Shown in pieces: positions 1 to 8,012 of a DNA stretch of 33,265 nt (the first letter of the stretch is position 1; every line of letters starts with the position of its first letter). Both the position numbers and the translations under genes were made by a program. The DNA is from Verrucomicrobiia bacterium (lineage in GTDB: Bacteria; Verrucomicrobiota; Verrucomicrobiia; Verrucomicrobiales; DEV007), in assembly GCA_020439995.1 (NCBI GenBank), contig JAGROY010000225.1:1-33265 (forward strand), read 5' to 3'. The notes under the pieces are model-generated. The model saw nothing but the letters and a program-made list of their open reading frames with translations. It searched no databases and was not told the DNA's origin.

Positions 1-102
1 AAATGTGGGACAGCATGTGGGAGCCTAACACGACAACCAATGAAGTTATGAGCGACTAAGCGCAAAGATAGAGCAAAACAAATTTGACAGATCCAGACCC
101 AC

Positions 103-130
103 AAAAACAGGCCCACTGAAAATCAGCGGG
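103..130 (-). terminator. Intrinsic terminator of the minus-strand operon
   Basis: On the minus strand an 8-bp stem with one G-U pair forms between 123-130 and 112-119, with a 3-nt loop. A run of five T follows on the minus strand (A run at 103-107). It lies about 24 nt beyond the stop codon at 154, which is the right place to end the operon containing the 34-aa and 121-aa ORFs. Seen directly; function inferred from the stem plus U-tract form. Confidence 0.7.
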
Positions 131-153
131 TTACGCTACCTCCACCCTTCAAA

Positions 154-519
154 TCATCGTCTATGGGATGCCTGTGAAGCATCTTCATCGGTCAGGCCAA
201 TCTTTTCGCGCACTTTATCGTTCTGCAGTGATCGACCGAACATCATAGAAGCGAACTGCGCATCAGTGTATGAGTCCAGCTCCGCCACAAACTCTGTATT
301 TGTTTGAGTGATATTTTCATCACTTCCGCCGCCCAAGTCTTCCTCCATAGCCGCCAGTATCGCTTTAGCCTCTTCGTTCATTGCGACCAACGTCGATAGA
401 GCATACTTTTGCTCCCCCGGCTGATGAGGATGGCCCTCTCGTACCGTAGCTCGCTCAACCAGATACCAAAGACCCAACCCTGACGAAAGAACAAGCAGAG
501 ATGTAATTCCTCTTCTCAT
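154..519 (-). CDS. Hypothetical membrane-anchored protein, 121 aa
   Basis: No family recognised. The start is taken at the ATG at 519; an upstream TTG at 531 would add four residues. The N-terminus is two Arg followed by a hydrophobic stretch (about residues 4-20), consistent with a signal anchor or uncleaved signal peptide. The rest is hydrophilic and acidic. A helical stretch near residues 40-65 has a run of glycines, and a C-terminal segment contains an FGRSLQNDKVREKIGLTDED pattern. It is probably a small periplasmic or membrane-attached protein. It begins 14 nt after the stop of the 34-aa ORF and is followed by a good intrinsic terminator, so it is probably the last gene of a minus-strand operon. 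Function unknown. Confidence 0.6.
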   Translation of the reverse strand: MRRGITSLLVLSSGLGLWYLVERATVREGHPHQPGEQKYALSTLVAMNEEAKAILAAMEEDLGGGSDENITQTNTEFVAELDSYTDAQFASMMFGRSLQNDKVREKIGLTDEDASQASHRR

Positions 520-533
520 GGTCCAATTCAATC

Positions 534-638
534 TTAGACAGGATGAGGTCCGCTTGTAATATCGACTATTCTCAGATAGAACTCATCCCTTCCGGTATTG
601 ATGGCACCTGAGGCTGTATCGTGTTCTTTAGTTGGCAT
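534..638 (-). CDS. Small ORF, 34 aa, with strong ribosome binding site
   Basis: The ATG (minus strand, 636-638) is preceded by AGGAG (complement of 647-651) with 8 nt spacing. This is one of the few clear Shine-Dalgarno sites in the window. The peptide starts MPTKEHDTASGAINTG, ends DITSGPHPV, and stops with TAA at 534-536. It is hydrophilic, with no signal peptide and no Cys. It sits between the possible ORF ending at 661 and the membrane protein starting at 519, all on the minus strand and closely spaced. It may be a genuine microprotein or a leader peptide that couples translation to the downstream gene. No homolog recognised. Confidence 0.45.
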   Translation of the reverse strand: MPTKEHDTASGAINTGRDEFYLRIVDITSGPHPV

Positions 639-660
639 TGTGTTTTCTCCTCTTCTTCGG

Positions 661-1086
661 CTACCGCTGTGATAGGAACGACGTAGCAGTACGAACTACC
701 TCCTCCACTTGCCCTCCTCTGCTGAGTATCGCTACCGTACCTAGAGCAGTCCCAAGCCCGGCACCCGGCTCTCTCAGGAATGCTCTCCTGAGCGTTTGGG
801 ATGGTGAATTCGACTCTGAAATGGAGGACTTGTTTGGAGAAAGTTCGCCTGTGGATCCCATGGATCCAGAATCTAAATCTAAACTTCTCTCGTTCCCTCT
901 TCTCATTTTTTCGGAATGTTCGATTACGTTCCAGAGAGACATTGGCAGATAAGCACCCGTCGCGTCAATGGGTATCCTCAGTACTTTTTGCATTTTCAAA
1001 TGTGTGCGAATCGCCCCGGCGTGAGGCGACTGCAAGCGAGTTACCGCTCCGCGCGAAACGAGTGGCATGTGAGAAAAACGGAGCAT
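661..1086 (-). CDS. Possible hypothetical ORF, up to 141 aa
   Basis: An open frame on the minus strand that stops 22 nt before the 34-aa ORF. Possible ATG starts are at 1086, 1068 and 993, none with a clear ribosome binding site. The protein has no recognisable domain. Its middle is rich in Ser, Asn and acidic residues, and its last 40 residues are Gly/Ala/Val-rich with a basic end. Composition is not strongly protein-like, and the opposite strand also has open frames here, so this may be non-coding or a remnant. Support comes only from its collinear position in an operon with a downstream terminator. Confidence 0.25.
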   Translation of the reverse strand: MLRFSHMPLVSRGAVTRLQSPHAGAIRTHLKMQKVLRIPIDATGAYLPMSLWNVIEHSEKMRRGNERSLDLDSGSMGSTGELSPNKSSISESNSPSQTLRRAFLREPGAGLGTALGTVAILSRGGQVEEVVRTATSFLSQR

Positions 1087-1230
1087 CCACCGATCGCTTC
1101 GAAAGTTTTCCCCGGCTACCGCTTCCGGTTCTGTCGGGATTAGAACGTTTTTCCGGCATGGGTGTTTTATGGAAATTCGGTAGACCCGCAGCGCATCTCT
1201 GAAAGGGAGAGGTTGGAACTGGTTAATCGG

Positions 1231-2202
1231 TCAATCAGCCATCCGGCGCAACATCCAGTCCAGCATTTCAGCATACGTGGGTGCCGCAGTGATAAGCACG
1301 TTTGAATGATCGGCGCCGTCGACGGTTAGCCAGGTTTTGTCCGTGGATGCGAAACCATCAAAGAGACGAATCCCGGCACTCAGCGGAATCAACGAGTCTC
1401 GATCACCGTGAAACATCAAGAGTGGTGTAGGAATTTCGGCCGCCCAGTCCACGGGACGCACCGTCGATAACTCTACACCTCCCCGTGCCCTGGCGAACCG
1501 GCTTACGAGGCAATTCCACGGGAGTTTTCCGCGAAGCAGCGCGCCGAAATCGTCGAAAGAGGAAACGACGATCAGCCCGCTCCAGCGATTGTCGCGGCGC
1601 GCATTGCTTACTGCAAACGCTCCACCCATTGACATTCCCCAGAGCACACGGGGACGCTGGGGAAGATCCCAAGCTACTTCAAGATCATCGAGAAGATCGG
1701 AAGCAAAGGTATCTTCCCCCGCCCCGGCACCGAATCCAGTAGTTTGAATCGGGCTTTCACCGTGTCCCGGAAGATCGGGCATCACACACAAGAAACCTGC
1801 CGCAGAGAACCGCTCGGCCACAGGCAGCAGATCCTCCTTTCGGCCGTTCCGCCCGTGCAGCAGGACAACGTGAGCAATCACTTCTCCAAATTCCGGTAGC
1901 CCTGCGGTCACTTGCTGCCTGACTTTCGCGCCGCGCTCGCCTGCACCTGCTTGCCTGTCAGGCGCAACGACCAGACACGGGATACCAGCACCACAGAGCT
2001 GCACGGGCTGCACAATCATTCCATGCTCATCCGGCGATTGCAGCAAGTCGTGATGCCAGCGCTCAAGTTTCTTTCGTTCCGGGCTGATGATTCTGCCCGC
2101 CGTAATCCAGCACAGAACCAACACTACGATGACAATCCCTCCGATCCCGACAACTACCCATCGAACAATGTTAGGGTTAAGCTTCACTGCTTTTAGAAAC
2201 AT
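1231..2202 (-). CDS. Membrane-anchored alpha/beta hydrolase
   Basis: A serine hydrolase of the alpha/beta fold, likely an esterase, lipase or peptidase-like enzyme; the substrate cannot be told. Residues 14-35 form one strong membrane helix, so the catalytic domain is probably periplasmic and tethered. An oxyanion-type HGRNG lies at 116-120. The nucleophile elbow GMSMGG at 189-194 places the catalytic Ser at 191. The acid is in HGDRDSLIP (265-273, probably Asp269) and the His is in DGADHSN (His299). All three catalytic positions are present and the length (323 aa) is normal. The motif PDLPGHGES is also typical of the fold. It is transcribed alone, away from the 59-aa ORF on the other strand. 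Confidence 0.85.
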   Translation of the reverse strand: MFLKAVKLNPNIVRWVVVGIGGIVIVVLVLCWITAGRIISPERKKLERWHHDLLQSPDEHGMIVQPVQLCGAGIPCLVVAPDRQAGAGERGAKVRQQVTAGLPEFGEVIAHVVLLHGRNGRKEDLLPVAERFSAAGFLCVMPDLPGHGESPIQTTGFGAGAGEDTFASDLLDDLEVAWDLPQRPRVLWGMSMGGAFAVSNARRDNRWSGLIVVSSFDDFGALLRGKLPWNCLVSRFARARGGVELSTVRPVDWAAEIPTPLLMFHGDRDSLIPLSAGIRLFDGFASTDKTWLTVDGADHSNVLITAAPTYAEMLDWMLRRMAD

Positions 2203-2592
2203 GACGAGGGAACGGTTTCCACAGTGCTTGTCTTTCAGAAATCGATGGATATTACAGTCGCTCTGAAATCCACACCTAGTTTCGGTAATTCTTCTGGAGT
2301 GCGGTCGGCTCGACGGCGCTTTTTTGGCGGACTAACAGTGCTCGAACAGAAAAAGCTCAGTCAAGTCTGAGCACTCCAAACGAACACTGCGGAAAGCGGA
2401 GCCCTGGCTCCATATATCCGATGCGAGGCTCCAGCTAGACTGAAAACTTCGGCCTACACGGAGCATACGAAAATACAATATCATACTGATCATTAATACG
2501 TTGCACACCATCAACACCGAATTGGCACGGCTTAAGCTTTATTTAGCGCAGAGCTTAACAACCCATCATTTAATTCAAACCAACTCAAAACC
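2203..2592. other. 390-nt intergenic region between divergent genes
   Basis: This region separates the minus-strand hydrolase from the plus-strand 59-aa ORF and must hold both promoters. I could not choose a convincing -35/-10 pair. It contains several inverted repeats, described separately. It also holds a GC-rich stretch followed by six T (about 2306-2326), whose best hairpin is too weak to call a terminator. No convincing protein-coding frame was seen. Confidence 0.5.
2337..2375 (+). promoter_or_regulatory. Nested, mutually exclusive inverted repeats
   Basis: AGTGCTC (2337-2343) pairs with GAGCACT (2369-2375). GCTCAG (2355-2360) pairs with CTGAGC (2367-2372). The two helices share 2369-2372 and cannot form together. 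A further hairpin, GGAGCC/GGCTCC, lies at 2398-2411. If transcribed, this would be a structured leader about 220 nt upstream of the 59-aa ORF; in DNA it could be an operator. The repeats are seen directly; regulatory role is inference. Confidence 0.35.
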
Positions 2593-2772
2593 ATGCACGA
2601 CGAACTGATCCTTGCACTAGCTACCCTTCCCGAGTCCGAACTTCAGCAACTGGCCTTCGTTCAGAAGGGATCTGACCCCGATCTTGACTACCTCATGTCA
2701 CAATTCGGGGACCATCGCCACAGCGGCCGACCGCTGATCGAAGACACTCAGTCCTCTGCCCACGGCGGCTAA
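2593..2772 (+). CDS. Small ORF, 59 aa, upstream partner of the 252-aa protein
   Basis: ATG at 2593, TAA at 2770-2772. The peptide begins MHDELILALATLPESELQQL, an amphipathic helix. It continues with an acidic DPDLDYLMSQFGD segment and ends in a hydrophilic tail, SSAHGG. There is no Cys, signal peptide or membrane segment. It sits 52 nt before the 252-aa gene on the same strand with no terminator between. No Shine-Dalgarno is visible, but that is usual in this window. The helix-forming, acidic, charged character would suit a small binding partner, but no family is recognised. The terminal Gly-Gly could also prompt thought of a processed peptide; there is no supporting processing gene nearby. 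Confidence 0.5.
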   Translation: MHDELILALATLPESELQQLAFVQKGSDPDLDYLMSQFGDHRHSGRPLIEDTQSSAHGG

Positions 2773-2824
2773 CATTCAGCCAGCCAGATCTCACTCCATC
2801 GTTCAATTCTAACTATCATCCAAC

Positions 2825-3583
2825 ATGGTCTCCGTTCTCAATCCATTTGCCAACTATCTCCACGACGCCTACGCATTGCTGAACCTGGCCCTCAACCAGC
2901 ATCCGTTCACGCGGGACAACACGACCTTCCTCGCACGCAGCTCAGCGATGCATGCGGTTGGCGCTGTTCATTCGGCAGCAAACACGTGCCTGCAATCGAT
3001 CGCTGGTCAACTGAACGACTACCACCAGCCGAAGACGCTGGTCGAGAAATTTGATACGTATCTGCGGATCAAGAAGAACCGTGATCTTGACCAACTCGAG
3101 ATCGCCCTGCTGGAAGAACTGCAGCTAGTGGGAGAATTGCTATCCATGCCACAAGCCGCGAAATCGTACGACTGCTGGCGCCCCAACGATGACCGAGTCA
3201 CCGACTTTGCCCGCACTCCTTTGAAAAAAATTCCGAGCAACATTACTCACTGGCAGTCGGAATTTTCCGGTGCGGTGCTGGGAATGGCTGTCCATGTGAT
3301 CAAGCGTCTCCTTGTCTTCCGCTGCGGGCATTGTTCCACTGATCTGGAAACACTTTTCGGCATGCAGCTCACCACATCCGCCGCTCACAGTGTTGCATTT
3401 GATGAAGAACTGCTCGAATCCCTACTCGCGGAACAGGAAGTGCTGATGAACAATGAAGGATTCATGGGGCGCATGGCATCGATACGCTGGAAGATCGCAA
3501 AAGATGATTTCCGATTCCAGCTGAAGTCGACGGCAGACCGTCCATCCTGCCGCGCCTGCCAGAAACTGAAAAAAGCCAGCTGA
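2825..3583 (+). CDS. Helical protein, degenerate HEPN-like, with two CxxC motifs
   Basis: A mostly alpha-helical, probably cytoplasmic protein of 252 aa; not assigned to a named family. The order of helices in residues 36-145 (a stretch like AMHAVGAVHSAANTCLQSI, then LVEKFDTYLRIKKNRDLD, a Glu/Leu helix, then AAKSYDCWRPNDD and THWQSEFSGAVLGM) recalls HEPN-type proteins. In those, a 'RNxxxHP' catalytic loop follows the Glu/Leu helix. Here the corresponding place reads VGELLSMP (102-109), so the RNase Arg and His are absent. Two pairs of cysteines, CGHC (167-170) and CRAC (242-245), could bind one zinc. The start at 2825 has no clear ribosome binding site. It follows the 59-aa ORF, probably in one transcript. 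The HEPN resemblance is from memory of the pattern and needs a profile search. Confidence 0.65.
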   Translation: MVSVLNPFANYLHDAYALLNLALNQHPFTRDNTTFLARSSAMHAVGAVHSAANTCLQSIAGQLNDYHQPKTLVEKFDTYLRIKKNRDLDQLEIALLEELQLVGELLSMPQAAKSYDCWRPNDDRVTDFARTPLKKIPSNITHWQSEFSGAVLGMAVHVIKRLLVFRCGHCSTDLETLFGMQLTTSAAHSVAFDEELLESLLAEQEVLMNNEGFMGRMASIRWKIAKDDFRFQLKSTADRPSCRACQKLKKAS

Positions 3584-3638
3584 GCGGCGCAACGTTTTTG
3601 GCCTTTTTCCCTGGCGCTACTGCGGTTAGTATCGGGTA

Positions 3639-5444
3639 ATGCGCGGCGATTCCCTGTTCGGTATCGGAAACCAGTTACCATCTCCGTGGAGGCGGATCTG
3701 GCAATGGTGCCGTGATGCTATTGCTGCGGGCGTTCTGATTGCACTACCTGCTGAAGGCACGGATCAAGGTATCGCCGGAAGTATTGCTTACCTGAACGAG
3801 CAAGGGGTTGCAGTATCGATCGAGAGCGACGATGCGGATATTGCCGAAGCCCTTCGACCGCTACTCATCGACGATGCCACGCTGAAACTCGCCCGCGCGC
3901 AACTCGCCGATCTCTGTGCGGACGACTACCGCAATCGCGAAGCCGCCAGTCGCGAACTCGCTAGGCTCGCCTTTCCGATTGATCCGCTCCTGGTAACGTC
4001 GGGGAAATCATCTGCATGGAATGAGGAATTCACGTGGCGGCTACAGCAGATCCTCGCTGTGCGTCGTCCGCTTGCGCTGGAAGATCCGCTGCATCATGCA
4101 CTGGTGATCATCGCGGAAAAACCAGTCCGCGGATTGATTGCAGAACTTCTCGCCTCCGCCAGCGCTCTCGAAAGCGGTGACGCGCAGCTGCTGGCAGCGG
4201 TGGAAAACGCGATCGTCGCCACGGTGTCCCTGGCAGACACACCAATCCTTCAATCACAGCTACAACCAGAGCATTCTATTTCAGCCCGAAAGAGGACGAC
4301 GATGGCACTGGCGGCGCTTACGGCACGTGCTGGCGCGGCGGAGCTGAAACAATTGCTCACCGCCAACGATCCCGAACTGCAACTGGCGTCAGCAAAGGGC
4401 GCAGTGCTCGCGGGAAATGACGGAGGGATTCCGGTATTGGTATCTTTGCTAGAGTCATCATCCACAGCAATCCGATGCGAGGCTGCGGAGCTGCTCTATA
4501 AGTGCACGGGTGAGGACTTTGGATTCGCTGGTTACGATGATCCTCTTGGCCGCGCAGCAAGTGTAAAACGCTGGCGAGACTGGCTCACCGCTGGGGGACG
4601 GATCCACCCACCTGTTGCTGAGCCAGCTGGACGGGTGATCGTCGGCATCCAACTCAAGGAACCACCCGCGTCCGAAAGCGGTCGTGCGCGGGGCCAGAAA
4701 GCGGCAATCGATCGCTCGAACGTGATCGAATTCACCCCGTCTGGATCGCTTCGATGGCACATGCACTCTGTCGAACTTCGGGGAGGAACGGCCATCGCAT
4801 CGATTCCCATGCATCAGGGGGCGCGCGCCATTGCATTTGGTATTCCCGGCCAAGTGCCACAACAAAGCATGTCGATCCGTTTCTTTGACAAGGACAGCCG
4901 GGGGATCGGCTCGTTGACCGGATTGGCTGGAATGCCGACCCTCGCGTTATCCTCCAATGGCAATCTCCTGCTGGCCGCCGCCAACGAAATCGTTGAGGTG
5001 GAATGCGCTGGCAAGCTTGTGCGACGGACGGCTTTCGGCACTTTCTCTGACACCATCGATCATTTTTCACTGATACATGGCAACCGCGTAATGATCGTCT
5101 CCTCAGCCTCCGGCACCGTTCGCGAATACTCCCTGGAAGGCGAACTTCTGCTTGAGAAAGACCAGTTGGATAAGCCATATTATGCGCGGCGCGGGCGAGA
5201 TGGCAGCCTGCTGGTGGCCCAGTGGGCCCAGGGCGGCTCTGCGATTGTCAGCTTTACTGCTGAGGGAAAAAGGCAGTGGACGTTTACGCCTTCGAATGAC
5301 ATCGGCCAAATGAGTGCGGTCGCCGCTCTGTCCAACGGTCACGCCCTGTTGGGATCATCGACCGGCTTATACGAAATCGCCAGCAGCGGGCAGATCATTC
5401 GCACGTGGATCAATGGAGCCGTGAACTTTATCTATGCTGACTAA
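3639..5444 (+). CDS. HEAT-repeat and beta-propeller protein, 601 aa
   Basis: Three regions can be seen. Residues 20-35 are a moderately hydrophobic segment that may anchor or export the protein. Residues 85-145 form a helical pair of the type 'LcaDDYrnREAASRELArLa', a HEAT-like module frequent in Planctomycetes and Verrucomicrobiota. Residues 195-310 continue with HEAT repeats (AALTARAGAAELKQLL, DPELQLASAKGAVLAG, SSSTAIRCEAAELLYK). Residues 340-601 have the repeated strand-turn pattern of a beta-propeller (for example SSASGTVREYSLEGELLLEK, SSTGLYEIASSGQIIRTW). No catalytic motif is evident; a binding or scaffold role is likely. The stop codon overlaps the next gene by 11 nt, so translation of the two is probably coupled. 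The start ATG has no strong ribosome binding site. Confidence 0.75.
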   Translation: MRGDSLFGIGNQLPSPWRRIWQWCRDAIAAGVLIALPAEGTDQGIAGSIAYLNEQGVAVSIESDDADIAEALRPLLIDDATLKLARAQLADLCADDYRNREAASRELARLAFPIDPLLVTSGKSSAWNEEFTWRLQQILAVRRPLALEDPLHHALVIIAEKPVRGLIAELLASASALESGDAQLLAAVENAIVATVSLADTPILQSQLQPEHSISARKRTTMALAALTARAGAAELKQLLTANDPELQLASAKGAVLAGNDGGIPVLVSLLESSSTAIRCEAAELLYKCTGEDFGFAGYDDPLGRAASVKRWRDWLTAGGRIHPPVAEPAGRVIVGIQLKEPPASESGRARGQKAAIDRSNVIEFTPSGSLRWHMHSVELRGGTAIASIPMHQGARAIAFGIPGQVPQQSMSIRFFDKDSRGIGSLTGLAGMPTLALSSNGNLLLAAANEIVEVECAGKLVRRTAFGTFSDTIDHFSLIHGNRVMIVSSASGTVREYSLEGELLLEKDQLDKPYYARRGRDGSLLVAQWAQGGSAIVSFTAEGKRQWTFTPSNDIGQMSAVAALSNGHALLGSSTGLYEIASSGQIIRTWINGAVNFIYAD

Positions 5445-7020
5445 GCCCATCACTTCATCGGTCGTTGCAAGTTTGCTGCTCATGTTCCCTGCGCTAATGC
5501 AGGCGGGTGAATCCGAGGCGCTGTGGGAAGTGAACCTCCGCTCGCAAGTCGAGTGGCCGGCGATCCCTGCTCCGCGCATCGAGGACGAGAATGCAAAGCA
5601 GACGGATGCGCCCGTGATGGTCACCGAACGCACGCTTCAGGCATCGCTTACCGGCCACCTGCTGGCGATCACTGATGGTAGGATTCAATTTGAACCGATC
5701 CTTGGGCGAGGCAAGGCACGAGATTCCTTGTCAGCAGACAGAGTCCAGTCCCTGAGAAGAATTCGACGCCCCGACGATAGTGACGTTCCGAAACCTTCGC
5801 CTGCGGAGATCCAAGTAGACTCGGGTGAGCGGCTCGTGACATTTCGTTCGGGAAGTTGCGTGCCCGGTCGCCTGCTTCGGATCTCCACAGCCGGGCTGGT
5901 GCTGGCATTTGGCGAATCGGACGAGCTTACTGTTCCGCTAAAAGAAATCCTGAGCATCAATCCGCTGCAATCTGACGGCAAGCGTCTGGAACCACTGCCC
6001 TCCGCGGACGGTCGCCATGTAGCCCGGTTGACCACTGGCGAAATCATCACTGGCAACATCGCTCCGGTGACCAGCGATCGCGATCGATTGACCATCTCCA
6101 GTCCGATTCTATCGGGTGAATTCCCGCTAAAGCTGATCGAGTCGATGCTCTTCCCTATAGACCGCGAATCCGGCGTGGACAGCGCGGCAGCGAATACGGC
6201 GGCCCCCAAAGGACGGGAATTTTTGATCAACTTTTCAGCAGGCGCTTCACTGACCTCACCTACGATTCAACTGAAAGACGGAACGCTGGAACTTGAAATC
6301 TGGAAAGGCACGCCATTTCACACCGCAGTGACATCCGTTGAAAGCATCACGTTCATCGATCCAAGCGGCACTCGCCCTAACGGTCCGATATTCGTCTGGG
6401 GACAACACTCCGACCAGAACGACGAGTTCCAGAAGCTGCAGGACTGCCTGAAAGGAGCAAACCTTTCGCGAGAATTGATCATCATGGACGGAGCCAAAGG
6501 AACCGGAGAAGATTTCACCGCTGCACTGGAGCGCAGCTCGGCGTTCGTCTGGGCAGAGTGGGAAAAAATGGACTCAGCGGCCTTTGAGAGTTCGATCACG
6601 GGAGCCCAGCATCAGCCACTGGGTGAACAACTTCAATCCTACATCCAGAATGGCGGCATCGCTGTATTCGTTGGACTATCGAGCAGCACAGTCGATCAAT
6701 TTGCGAGGCTCGGCCTGGGCCGCATCGAATCGAGCGGCTCCATTGGCGATGGTTCACCTCTGGAATTGACCGGGATCGGCGAAATGCTCGCGCCATTTAC
6801 CGCCGGCGACGTGAAAGCTGCCAATTCCACCATGATGTACAAGGTTGCAGAAGGTGGAGCATGGATCCCTTTGCTGACAAAACCTGGCAGCCGCGAAACA
6901 GCGGCCATTGTCGGTCGCCGCATCGGCTCCGGCTGGATTTTTCTGATGGGGATGGACTTCTACGAGACCAACGACAACGTCACCCGGATCCTGACAGAAC
7001 TCTTGCGATTCCGCCAGTGA
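5434..7020 (+). CDS. Secreted beta-repeat protein with GATase1-like C-terminus
   Basis: Residues 8-24 form a signal peptide ending in MQA, so the protein is exported. Residues 60-310 contain about four similar beta modules. Each has a pattern like 'v.l.sGe.v.G.l..i....l.l......v.vp...I..i' (around 68-110, 131-178, 196-240 and 262-309), resembling beta-barrel repeats common in planctomycete and verrucomicrobial secreted proteins. Residues 318-528 look like a Rossmann-type glutamine-amidotransferase-like or DUF4350-like domain (GPIFVWGQHSDQND, YIQNGGIAVFVGLSS, GSGWIFLMGMDFYETNDN). No catalytic Cys-His pair is evident, so it is probably non-enzymatic. The gene overlaps the preceding one by 11 nt and ends 12 nt before the convergent amidohydrolase, leaving little room for a terminator. 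Confidence 0.75.
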   Translation: MLTKPITSSVVASLLLMFPALMQAGESEALWEVNLRSQVEWPAIPAPRIEDENAKQTDAPVMVTERTLQASLTGHLLAITDGRIQFEPILGRGKARDSLSADRVQSLRRIRRPDDSDVPKPSPAEIQVDSGERLVTFRSGSCVPGRLLRISTAGLVLAFGESDELTVPLKEILSINPLQSDGKRLEPLPSADGRHVARLTTGEIITGNIAPVTSDRDRLTISSPILSGEFPLKLIESMLFPIDRESGVDSAAANTAAPKGREFLINFSAGASLTSPTIQLKDGTLELEIWKGTPFHTAVTSVESITFIDPSGTRPNGPIFVWGQHSDQNDEFQKLQDCLKGANLSRELIIMDGAKGTGEDFTAALERSSAFVWAEWEKMDSAAFESSITGAQHQPLGEQLQSYIQNGGIAVFVGLSSSTVDQFARLGLGRIESSGSIGDGSPLELTGIGEMLAPFTAGDVKAANSTMMYKVAEGGAWIPLLTKPGSRETAAIVGRRIGSGWIFLMGMDFYETNDNVTRILTELLRFRQ

Positions 7021-7032
7021 TCGACGTCTCGT

Positions 7033-7872
7033 TCAGTCCAGATCATAAACGCGAATCGTATTCGCAGAGTAAAAGTCGCGCCGCTCGGATTCGGAAAGTT
7101 CGCTTGTCAGGACTTCCACCGCATCCATCCACGATCGATAGGTAGCGCGGCTGAGACATACTGGCCAGTCCGATCCAAACATCAATCGCTGCGCCCCAAA
7201 GGCCTCCAGTGCAGTATCGAAGTATGGCACTAACATCGCAATATTCCACTCCGGATCGCGCACCTCAGTGACCACGCCTGAAAACTTGCAGCCCACGATA
7301 TTTTCCCGCCGCCCCAACTCGATGAGATCGCGAGCCCAGTCGTCCGCAAACTGGCCATCTCGAATTTCCGGCTTTGCGATGTGATCGACGATAAATTTTT
7401 GTTCCGGATGCCGGTCAACAAACCGCGCCACAGTACCCAACTGCGCCTGGTAGAGAAGAAGATCATACGGCAATCCGAACCTCGTCAGAGCCCGAATACC
7501 TCGGTCGAAATCATCGTTATCAAAGAACTCTGCGTGAGGCGCGCCCTGGCAAATCTCCCGCACTCCCTTGAACAAAGGGTCGCTCATCCAGCGCTCTAAC
7601 ATTTCACCTACCCCGGGATCCTTCAGCGGTGCCCACCCGACGACTCCTTTCACCAAGTCGCAGAGTTTACCTTGCTGTAAAAGGGAATCGGTCTCAGCAG
7701 CCGTGGTTCTCACCTGAACAGTAACGGCACCCGTAACTCCACAGTCGGCCACAGCTTCGGCCAGATCATTGCAGCCGAAATCGCGGCGCAACATTGCCAG
7801 TGAATCATCAAGCCACGCGTATTCGACCGCGTCATAGCTCCAGAAGTGGTGGTGGGCATCAATCTTGTCCAT
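7033..7872 (-). CDS. Amidohydrolase family 2 (sugar lactonase type)
   Basis: A metal-dependent TIM-barrel hydrolase of the amidohydrolase-2 superfamily, in the COG3618 group with L-fucono- and L-rhamnono-lactonases and pyrone-dicarboxylate lactonase. It would hydrolyse a lactone, probably from a deoxysugar, in the cytoplasm. Evidence: N-terminal DAHHHFW (residues 5-11), the barrel strand FIVDHIAKPEI (His164), GCKFSGVVTE around 194-203, and MFGSDWPVC near 231-239 with Asp235. The length of 279 aa is usual. No signal peptide. It stands alone on the minus strand, convergent with the upstream pair, with no sugar dehydrogenase or aldolase next to it, so the exact substrate is not fixed by context. 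Confidence 0.85.
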   Translation of the reverse strand: MDKIDAHHHFWSYDAVEYAWLDDSLAMLRRDFGCNDLAEAVADCGVTGAVTVQVRTTAAETDSLLQQGKLCDLVKGVVGWAPLKDPGVGEMLERWMSDPLFKGVREICQGAPHAEFFDNDDFDRGIRALTRFGLPYDLLLYQAQLGTVARFVDRHPEQKFIVDHIAKPEIRDGQFADDWARDLIELGRRENIVGCKFSGVVTEVRDPEWNIAMLVPYFDTALEAFGAQRLMFGSDWPVCLSRATYRSWMDAVEVLTSELSESERRDFYSANTIRVYDLD

Positions 7873-8012
7873 CTGACGAACATCGCCCGTCCCGCTGCCC
7901 TATGGAAAGCAGAATCAGCTTAAAAACAGATGAAAACCCAGGAGAAACCGCTTCATGAAAACGTTTGCTTCCTATCTTTAGAATCAGCCCACATGGTAGG
8001 TTAAACCCACAA

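Noticed and set aside
661..1086. Calling the 141-aa ORF a pseudogene of a known family
   Set aside because: No motif allows a parent family to be named, so it is left as a low-confidence hypothetical.
632..1202. Overlapping plus-strand ORFs of 75-133 aa
   Set aside because: They oppose a minus-strand unit that has a ribosome binding site and terminator, and their translations are low-complexity and Arg/Ser-rich.
2332..2517. 61-aa minus-strand ORF
   Set aside because: It lies across the inverted repeats between divergent genes and has no clear ribosome binding site or conserved look; more likely regulatory DNA.
7965..8012. TTG start adding 16 residues to the giant exoprotein
   Set aside because: The double ATG at 8013 begins directly before a credible signal peptide; the extra residues are not signal-like.
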